Assembly: GCA_025356665.1 (NCBI GenBank)
Contig: JANXRV010000066.1
Span: forward strand, 1 to 64,000
Direction: 5' to 3'
DNA from: CAITSH01 sp025356665
Lineage (GTDB): Bacteria > Pseudomonadota > Gammaproteobacteria > Burkholderiales > SG8-39
DNA length: 64,000 nt
The notes below the pieces were generated by a model. It was not told the origin of the DNA. It saw only the letters and a program-made list of their open reading frames with translations, and made no database searches. Below are positions 58,418 through 64,000 of the stretch, one piece after another; position 1 is the stretch's first letter; each line of letters opens with the position of its first letter. A program made the position numbers and the translations under genes.

Positions 58418-59695
58418 ATGAAACTTCTCGTAATCGGGTCAGGCGGCCGTGAACATGCTATCGCATGGCGTTTGGCGCAAAATCCCCGCACCCAAATGGT
58501 CTACGTCGCCCCCGGCAACGCCGGCACGGCTTTGGACAAAAACATGGTCAATCTGCCTATGACCGACCTGATCGAACTGGCCGATTTTGCGCAAAAAGAA
58601 AATATTTACCTGACGGTGGTCGGCCCGGAAGCACCCCTGGCGGCCGGCGTGGTCGATCTGTTCCAATCGAGAAATTTGCGCATTTTCGGCCCCTCACGCA
58701 CGGCCGCCCAGCTTGAATCGTCAAAGGACTACGCGAAGCGATTTCTCGTACGGCACGGCATCCCGACAGCCACCTACGGCACCTTTACCGAAGCCTCAGC
58801 GGCTCACGCCTACATTGACCAGCAAGGCGCGCCCATCGTAATCAAGGCCGACGGTCTTGCCGCGGGCAAGGGCGTGGTCGTCGCCATGGACCTGGCTGAG
58901 GCACATGCAGCCATCGATGCCATACTGGTCGGCAACAGTATGGGCAACGCCGGGCACAAGGTTGTTGTTGAAGGGTTTCTGGAGGGCGAAGAAGCCAGTT
59001 TTATTGTTCTGGCGGACGGGGAACATGTCCTACCCTTGGCCACCAGCCAGGATCACAAACGTCTGAAAGATGGCGACGCGGGTCCGAACACTGGCGGCAT
59101 GGGTGCTTACTCCCCCGCGCCGGTGGTGACGCCTAAACTTCACAATCGCATAATGCGCGAAATCATTCTGCCCACCATGCAAGGCATGGCAAAGGATGGC
59201 GTACCCTATTCGGGCTTTCTTTATGCGGGGATCATGATCGACAAGGCTGGCGATCCGAAGGTGCTCGAATTCAACTGCCGCCTGGGGGATCCGGAAACAC
59301 AACCCCTGTTGCTGCGTCTGAAAAGCGACCTGTTCGAACTGATCGAACACGCCATCGATGGCAAACTCGACCAGATACAGGCCGACTGGGACAGGCGCAC
59401 TGCGCTGGGGGTTGTGCTTGCCGCCGGCGGCTACCCTGAGGCACCGCGAAGCGGCGACACCATTTCCGGCCTGCCGTCCGACACCGAGGACTGCAAAGTT
59501 TTCCACGCCGGCACCACCCTCTCCGGCAAGCACTCGGTCACTTCAGGCGGTCGGGTACTTTGCGTCACGGCGCTTGGAGACAGCGTAAAAATGGCGCAGC
59601 ACCGCGCATATCAGACGGTAGACATGATCCGCTTCGAGGGCATGCAGTTTCGCAGCGACATCGGCTTTCGCGCCATCGCCGTAAAAAACCGCTAA
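58418..59695 (+). CDS. purD: Phosphoribosylamine-glycine ligase
   Basis: A 425-residue ATP-grasp enzyme making glycinamide ribonucleotide. MKLLVIGSGGREHAIAWRLA opens it, KADGLAAGKGVVVA is the ATP loop, and GPNTGGMGAYSPAPVV and LEFNCRLGDPETQ are the standard motifs. It is co-transcribed with purH. It is followed after 47 nt by hemF. Confidence 0.97.
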   Translation: MKLLVIGSGGREHAIAWRLAQNPRTQMVYVAPGNAGTALDKNMVNLPMTDLIELADFAQKENIYLTVVGPEAPLAAGVVDLFQSRNLRIFGPSRTAAQLESSKDYAKRFLVRHGIPTATYGTFTEASAAHAYIDQQGAPIVIKADGLAAGKGVVVAMDLAEAHAAIDAILVGNSMGNAGHKVVVEGFLEGEEASFIVLADGEHVLPLATSQDHKRLKDGDAGPNTGGMGAYSPAPVVTPKLHNRIMREIILPTMQGMAKDGVPYSGFLYAGIMIDKAGDPKVLEFNCRLGDPETQPLLLRLKSDLFELIEHAIDGKLDQIQADWDRRTALGVVLAAGGYPEAPRSGDTISGLPSDTEDCKVFHAGTTLSGKHSVTSGGRVLCVTALGDSVKMAQHRAYQTVDMIRFEGMQFRSDIGFRAIAVKNR

Positions 59696-59742
59696 GCCCC
59701 GTTCACGGGAAGCGCCCGAATCCTAGCCGCGAAGCGACACCC

Positions 59743-60633
59743 ATGAACAGCCTTGCCGTAAAAACATATCTGCTCGCATTGCAACAGCGCATTGTTGGTG
59801 CGCTAGAAGCCCTTGATGGCAGCCCCTTCCGCACCGACTCCTGGCAACGCCCCGAAGGCGGCGGCGGTATCAGCCGGCTAATCGAAGAGGGACATTTTTT
59901 TGAGCGCGGCGGGGTCAACTTCTCCCATGTGACCGGCACCAAGCTTCCGCCCTCGGCGTCCGCACTCCGGCCTGAAATCGCCGGCGCCCCCTGGGAAGCC
60001 ATGGGCGTATCGCTGGTACTGCACCCGCGCAATCCCCATGTCCCCACCGTGCACATGAACGTGCGCTTCTTTTGCACGACAGGGGCAACTCCCGTCTGGT
60101 GGTTTGGTGGCGGCATGGATTTGACGCCCTACTACGGCTACGTCGAAGACGCTCAGCACTTTCACCGAACCTGCAAGAGCGCGCTCGACCGGTTCGGTTC
60201 GGAATTTTATCCCCGCTTCAAAAAATGGTGTGATGACTATTTTTTCTTGCGCCACCGCAACGAACCGCGCGGAATCGGCGGCATATTTTTCGACGATTTT
60301 AGCGAACCGGGTTTCGACAAAAGCTTCGCACTGCTGCAAAGCGCCGGCGATGCCTTTCTTTCAGGCTACCTGCCAATAGCCGAACGTCGCAAAGACACCC
60401 CCTACGGTGAGAAAGAACGCGACTTCCAGGCTTACCGGCGCGGTCGTTACGTCGAATTCAATCTGGTCTATGACCGCGGCACCCTGTTCGGCTTGCAATC
60501 GGGCGGGCGCACTGAATCCATACTGATGTCCTTGCCTCCCGTGGTGAAATGGCGATATGACTGGAAACCCGAGACGGGAAGCGCGGAAGAAAAACTGTAT
60601 TCGGAGTTTTTGGTCGCCCGCGACTGGGCTTAA
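59743..60633 (+). CDS. hemF: Oxygen-dependent coproporphyrinogen III oxidase
   Basis: A 296-residue aerobic enzyme of heme synthesis that decarboxylates two propionates. WQRPEGGGGISRLIEEGHFF and VHMNVRFF are at the active site. WWFGGGMDLTPYY and FFDDFSEPGFD complete the pattern, and GRYVEFNLVYDRGTLFGLQSG is the C-terminal hallmark. ATG at 59743 gives the usual start. It implies an aerobic life style. It converges with the hemC-D-X-Y operon. Confidence 0.96.
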   Translation: MNSLAVKTYLLALQQRIVGALEALDGSPFRTDSWQRPEGGGGISRLIEEGHFFERGGVNFSHVTGTKLPPSASALRPEIAGAPWEAMGVSLVLHPRNPHVPTVHMNVRFFCTTGATPVWWFGGGMDLTPYYGYVEDAQHFHRTCKSALDRFGSEFYPRFKKWCDDYFFLRHRNEPRGIGGIFFDDFSEPGFDKSFALLQSAGDAFLSGYLPIAERRKDTPYGEKERDFQAYRRGRYVEFNLVYDRGTLFGLQSGGRTESILMSLPPVVKWRYDWKPETGSAEEKLYSEFLVARDWA

Positions 60634-60702
60634 GGAAGTCGTCGCGCAACCCGAAACGACACCTGCGCCGCAGTGTCTCAGGCACAAACTCAGGCTCGCG
60701 TG

Positions 60703-61878
60703 CTACACCGCACCGTCGAGCTCGGCTGCCGCCCTGTAGTGATGCTGTGCTTCCTCGTTCCGCTCCAGCCTTTCGGCAAGCCGCGCCAGCGCGACATGGA
60801 CTGCGCGAGTCGGTTGTTGCGCAAGACTTGCCTCAAGATAGCTTTGCGCCTTGCCCCAGAGTTCGAGATACATGCACAGGCGCCCGAGAGTCAGCAGCAA
60901 CCCGCCATCGCGCGGATGGTGCCCAAGCCAGCGTTCTGCATACTGCAACTGTTCACGTGCGTCGGCACCGAGGCACTCGCCGTAGAGCATGGCCGAATCG
61001 GTATTCCACTCATGATCCAGCGCCTCGCGCAGAATGTCATGCGCAATCTTTTCGCCGCCAAGCCCCATAAACAGACGGGCCGCGGCCCCTGCAACGCGAT
61101 GATCCACCCTTTCGGACTCATCCACGCCGCGCCAATGGCGGAACAGATTGGTCGCGTCCAATCCTTTGGTACGCAAATTCTCGATAACGGCATTAAAACG
61201 TAGCTGGCGCAACCATTCGCGCGGCGCGGCGTCGCGTTTCTCAAGCACTTTTGCCAGCCGTATGACCTCATCCCAGTTGCGCATGCCCTGCTCCGCGCGC
61301 AACAACATAAGTTGACTTGCGATTCCACGGTGTCCGCCCTCGTGCATCTGCCGCAAAACCGCGCGAGCGTCATTAAAACGCCGCGAATCGAGCAACAGTT
61401 CCGCCTCGGTGCTCAGGCGTGCCTGGCGCAGATCAGCCACCTCCTCGGCACGCGCCAGCCACACGTCGCGGTCGCTGTCATCACCTATCCGATGCGCGGC
61501 ACGCGCGGCGATCAGGGCGGCAAGGCCGGGTGCGCTTTGCATGCCATGCGCCGTCGCAGCCAGCTTGCGCGCGCGCCCCCAACGCCCCTCAAACAAGGCC
61601 TGTACTGCGCCGGCAAGCGCAGAACGCCCGCTCGATTCATGCTGCCGTGCGCGAAACGCCTTCACATGCTGGGGCAGGCGCAGCGTGTGGGATACAAGAC
61701 GAACAAGCCAGTAAGCGAGCACAAACCCGGCCAACAGCGACAACACGACAAGCGCGAGCGATACTTCGATTCGCCATGGCGGCGCGACGATGAGAACGTA
61801 ACCATCCCCAAATCGGGTCAATAAAGAAAGTCCCACCGCCAGCGAAAACACCGCCAGCAACCAGAACAAGCCCCTCAT
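60703..61878 (-). CDS. hemY: HemY (protoheme IX synthesis protein, TPR)
   Basis: A 391-residue inner-membrane protein with two N-terminal transmembrane helices (LFWLLAVFSLAVGLSL and about residues 40-62). A large periplasmic or cytoplasmic TPR region follows (AQHHYRAAAEL near the end). E. coli HemY is encoded at the same place and is thought to support coproheme or protoheme synthesis complexes; the biochemical role is not settled. ATG at 61878 overlaps the hemX stop by 4 nt. The open frame upstream is a hemX shadow. Confidence 0.88.
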   Translation of the reverse strand: MRGLFWLLAVFSLAVGLSLLTRFGDGYVLIVAPPWRIEVSLALVVLSLLAGFVLAYWLVRLVSHTLRLPQHVKAFRARQHESSGRSALAGAVQALFEGRWGRARKLAATAHGMQSAPGLAALIAARAAHRIGDDSDRDVWLARAEEVADLRQARLSTEAELLLDSRRFNDARAVLRQMHEGGHRGIASQLMLLRAEQGMRNWDEVIRLAKVLEKRDAAPREWLRQLRFNAVIENLRTKGLDATNLFRHWRGVDESERVDHRVAGAAARLFMGLGGEKIAHDILREALDHEWNTDSAMLYGECLGADAREQLQYAERWLGHHPRDGGLLLTLGRLCMYLELWGKAQSYLEASLAQQPTRAVHVALARLAERLERNEEAQHHYRAAAELDGAV

Positions 61879-62924
61879 CGGGGTGCTTTGTCGCGCGAAG
61901 CCTCGCGCGAGGCTTTGAAGTTGCGTACGGCCGCAAGACTGTCCGCAACGTTCGGCGGCTCCACACTCACGCCTGCGGCAGCCAGTTGCTTTAGCGTCGC
62001 GACAGCATTCGCAACGGGCTTGGAACGGGTGTCGAAATGCCGGCCCATCCATTCAGTGGCCAGGCGGATATCCTGACGGTAGCCGTTCTGGTCACGTTGC
62101 AACAATGCAAGACGCGCATTAAGCAGGCGAAGCTTGACATTCTCACGCAGGAAAAACGCCTGCTCCGGCGCAAGCAGCACCGCCTCCGGACGGTCGCTAT
62201 TTTGCACCCTCACCAACTGCCGGATCTCATCCCACGCCTGCCTGCCCAGAGCTTGCCAAAAACCCTGATCCGCCGGCGCTGACGCTACGCGATCGCCCGA
62301 CGGCCGTCCTTCCGATGCCAGCGGCCAGGTATCGACGCCACCTATCAACTGTTCGATCTTCAATGACAGTCCGGTAAGGTCGAGATTGGGTGCCGCCTTC
62401 AGTCGCTCGATATCCCGGTTGAGAACTTTACGCAAGGAAATGAACTGCGGCCGATCGGAACGGGCCAGTCTTGAATCGGCGCTTTGCAGCGCGACGAGGG
62501 CGACCGAAACGTTGCCGGCGAGTTGCAACTGCTGCGACGCGATCGCAAGAATTTGCTCGATTTCCGCCAGCACCCAATCGTCGCGCCCGCGTGACAATTC
62601 CTGGTAAAGCGCCTCCAGTGCGACCTGCTGGTTCTGCGACTCCTGCAACCTCGCCTCCATGACGCTCAGCTTGGCCTGGGCCTCGCGCACGGCCTCTTGC
62701 GCTTGTTTTGCCACGAGACGGCTTTCCTGACTGCCGGCATCGCTGTCGCGAAGACGCTTGGCAAGTTCCTGGGAAAGCTGGTCGATTTGATGCCGCGTAT
62801 CCCACCATTGCCAACCGAAAAACAGCATGGCCGCAATAACCGCCACGCCAAGCGGGTTGGCCCGTTTGCCAAAACGCGCGCTCAGGCTCCGGGGTGCGGG
62901 CGCGGGAGTGGTCGTTTCATCCAT
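61875..62924 (-). CDS. hemX: HemX (uroporphyrinogen-III C-methyltransferase-like membrane protein)
   Basis: A 349-residue protein with a short proline-rich cytoplasmic tail, one transmembrane helix (about residues 26-43, GVAVIAAMLFFGWQW), a coiled coil (LSQELAKRLRDSDAG onwards to about 110), and a C-terminal helical domain. Despite its family name it lacks a methyltransferase domain. It may scaffold tetrapyrrole enzymes. It is the third gene of hemC-hemD-hemX-hemY, starting 33 nt after hemD. Confidence 0.9.
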   Translation of the reverse strand: MDETTTPAPAPRSLSARFGKRANPLGVAVIAAMLFFGWQWWDTRHQIDQLSQELAKRLRDSDAGSQESRLVAKQAQEAVREAQAKLSVMEARLQESQNQQVALEALYQELSRGRDDWVLAEIEQILAIASQQLQLAGNVSVALVALQSADSRLARSDRPQFISLRKVLNRDIERLKAAPNLDLTGLSLKIEQLIGGVDTWPLASEGRPSGDRVASAPADQGFWQALGRQAWDEIRQLVRVQNSDRPEAVLLAPEQAFFLRENVKLRLLNARLALLQRDQNGYRQDIRLATEWMGRHFDTRSKPVANAVATLKQLAAAGVSVEPPNVADSLAAVRNFKASREASRDKAPR

Positions 62925-62956
62925 AAGCTGTCAGAGCACCATCGACTAACACGGGA

Positions 62957-63742
62957 TTATTTTGAAAGCCTGGTCACTTTTGCGAAAAAACTCTGTATTC
63001 CATCAACCAGACCTTTGTCTCCGGCGGCGGTAAGTTGCGCCTTGAGTGCTCCGCGCCACTGCGCTCGCTCGATAATTCGCGGGTGCGGCGCAAAAAGAGG
63101 GGTAACCGCCAGCAATTCCCTGCCGGCATCACCGAGCATCTCCACCAGGTTATCGACCGCCTCGCTGCTGGTGACCGTGATGGCATCAAGCCTGCCCTCT
63201 CGCCACATTGCAACAACTGGTGTGCCATCGGTGCTTGGTTTGGCGCGCTCGTAGCACTCGGCCAGGGCCACCTCGGCACCGCGTCGCTTCAGCTCGGTTG
63301 CAAGCAATTCACGTCCGCCACCACCGCGAAAAATCAGCACATTACGGTAAGTCAGGTAGGTCATTTTCGCCAGCTTGTCGAGCAGACCTTCGCTGTCAAA
63401 CCGTGTCGCCGGGACGATGACGTTCTTTATTCCCGCGGCGGCGAGTGCCGTGGCGCCGCCCGGCCCCACAGCCGCGACCTTCACGTGTTCAGGCCAGGAT
63501 CCGGCGGCAGTCGCATAGCGAAGACCATACTCAACCGCTGTCGGGCTGATAAAAATCGCCAGATCAAAACGAGACAAATTCAGCATCGTGGCTTCAAGAG
63601 TTTCCGGTTGCGCGGGTGCCCGGATTTCCAGCGCCGGAAACAGCACCGGCTCGCCGCCACCCTCACGCAGCAGGTGCATCAAGACTCCGGCCTGCTCACG
63701 CGGGCGGGTCACAAGAACGCGGCGACCGTTTAATGTTCTCAT
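62957..63742 (-). CDS. hemD: Uroporphyrinogen-III synthase
   Basis: A 261-residue enzyme that closes and inverts ring D of hydroxymethylbilane. The first segment, VLVTRPREQAGVLMHLLREG, is characteristic. The hinge-linked two-domain pattern is visible around FISPTAVEYGL and AITVTSSEAVDNLVEML, which place Tyr/Thr residues at the cleft. Overall sequence conservation in this family is low. It overlaps the hemC stop by 4 nt. Confidence 0.93.
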   Translation of the reverse strand: MRTLNGRRVLVTRPREQAGVLMHLLREGGGEPVLFPALEIRAPAQPETLEATMLNLSRFDLAIFISPTAVEYGLRYATAAGSWPEHVKVAAVGPGGATALAAAGIKNVIVPATRFDSEGLLDKLAKMTYLTYRNVLIFRGGGGRELLATELKRRGAEVALAECYERAKPSTDGTPVVAMWREGRLDAITVTSSEAVDNLVEMLGDAGRELLAVTPLFAPHPRIIERAQWRGALKAQLTAAGDKGLVDGIQSFFAKVTRLSK

Positions 63743-64000
63743 GATAGGGTCGCAAGAATACGATCTGCCCCGCGCGCGCGAAGCAACTCGGCTACGGCAA
63801 TACCAAGGCGCTCAGGCTCGGACGCGGGACCAGCCATTTCTGCGCGTACCATCGCACTGGCATCCGGAGCGGCTACAAGGCCGCGAAGCGTGAGTTGTCC
63901 ATCATCGCACTCGGCGTAAGCGGCCAGCGGCAACTGGCAACTGCCCCCGAGTGCGCGGCTTACGGCACGCTCGGCGCGCACACAGGCGGCCGTCTCGGCA
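63739..64000 (-). CDS. hemC: Hydroxymethylbilane synthase, C-terminal part (cut by window edge)
   Basis: The frame enters from the right edge and ends at 63739. It encodes the last about 86 residues of porphobilinogen deaminase. The dipyrromethane cofactor Cys is seen in GGSCQLPLAAYAE. The remaining C-terminal domain is of normal length. The N-terminal two thirds lie outside the window. It is the first gene of the hem operon. Confidence 0.95.
   Translation of the reverse strand, partial: AETAACVRAERAVSRALGGSCQLPLAAYAECDDGQLTLRGLVAAPDASAMVRAEMAGPASEPERLGIAVAELLRARGADRILATLS

Overview
The window looks like chromosomal DNA of a high-GC betaproteobacterium, most likely from Burkholderiales or close relatives. 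The gene order miaB-phoH-ybeY-ybeX-lnt-glyQ-glyS-gmhB-plsC, the block rsmA-pdxA-surA-lptD divergent from amgK-murU, dusB-fis-purH-purD, hemF, and hemC-hemD-hemX-hemY all fit that group. So does an orphan Bug-type tricarboxylate-transporter binding protein. All assignments come from reading the sequence; no database search was possible.

Left third (1-31 kb), accessory and metabolic. The window opens with the tail of an IS630-type transposase that abuts a molybdopterin hydroxylase subunit lacking its N-terminus. Next come a toxin-antitoxin (TA) pair, a periplasmic gamma-glutamyltransferase, a small unknown gene, aspartate ammonia-lyase and a GltIJKL-type glutamate/aspartate ABC importer. Together these could release, import and catabolise acidic amino acids. 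Then follow a ThDP enzyme, a CoA-binding protein, metY, a second gamma-glutamyltransferase, a second TA pair and a Tat-exported dienelactone hydrolase-like protein. After these come an exported methyltransferase and a group of catabolic genes: Bug binding protein, NicX/M29-like metalloenzyme, aromatic FAD monooxygenase, FMN hydroxyacid dehydrogenase and GST. Smaller cell-envelope and unknown genes follow, ending with dsbC.

Middle (31-45 kb). A UbiH-family hydroxylase, ketopantoate reductase, an elongator tRNA-Met, and a long tightly packed + strand run from miaB to gloA. It covers tRNA modification, ribosome maturation, lipoprotein acylation, glycyl-tRNA synthetase, heptose and phospholipid synthesis. 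Many junctions are 4-nt ATGA overlaps.

Right (45-64 kb). rsmA-pdxA-surA-lptD on the minus strand diverge from amgK-murU (muropeptide recycling), followed by pepP-ubiH, dusB-fis, purH-purD and hemF. These converge on the minus-strand hemC-hemD-hemX-hemY operon, and hemC is cut by the window edge.

The most unusual signals are these. (1) Both TA cassettes sit in the same way between a gene and a decayed partial copy of that same gene, and both have near-leaderless promoters. (2) A family of roughly 35-nt imperfect palindromes lies downstream of genes, five of the seven copies beginning 11-17 nt after a stop codon. (3) TCATTGCGAGC-type inverted repeats and several short tandem repeats sit between genes. 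Gene remnants (hydroxylase, dienelactone hydrolase, SIMPL domain) point to active rearrangement in the first 30 kb, while the right half is conserved housekeeping DNA.
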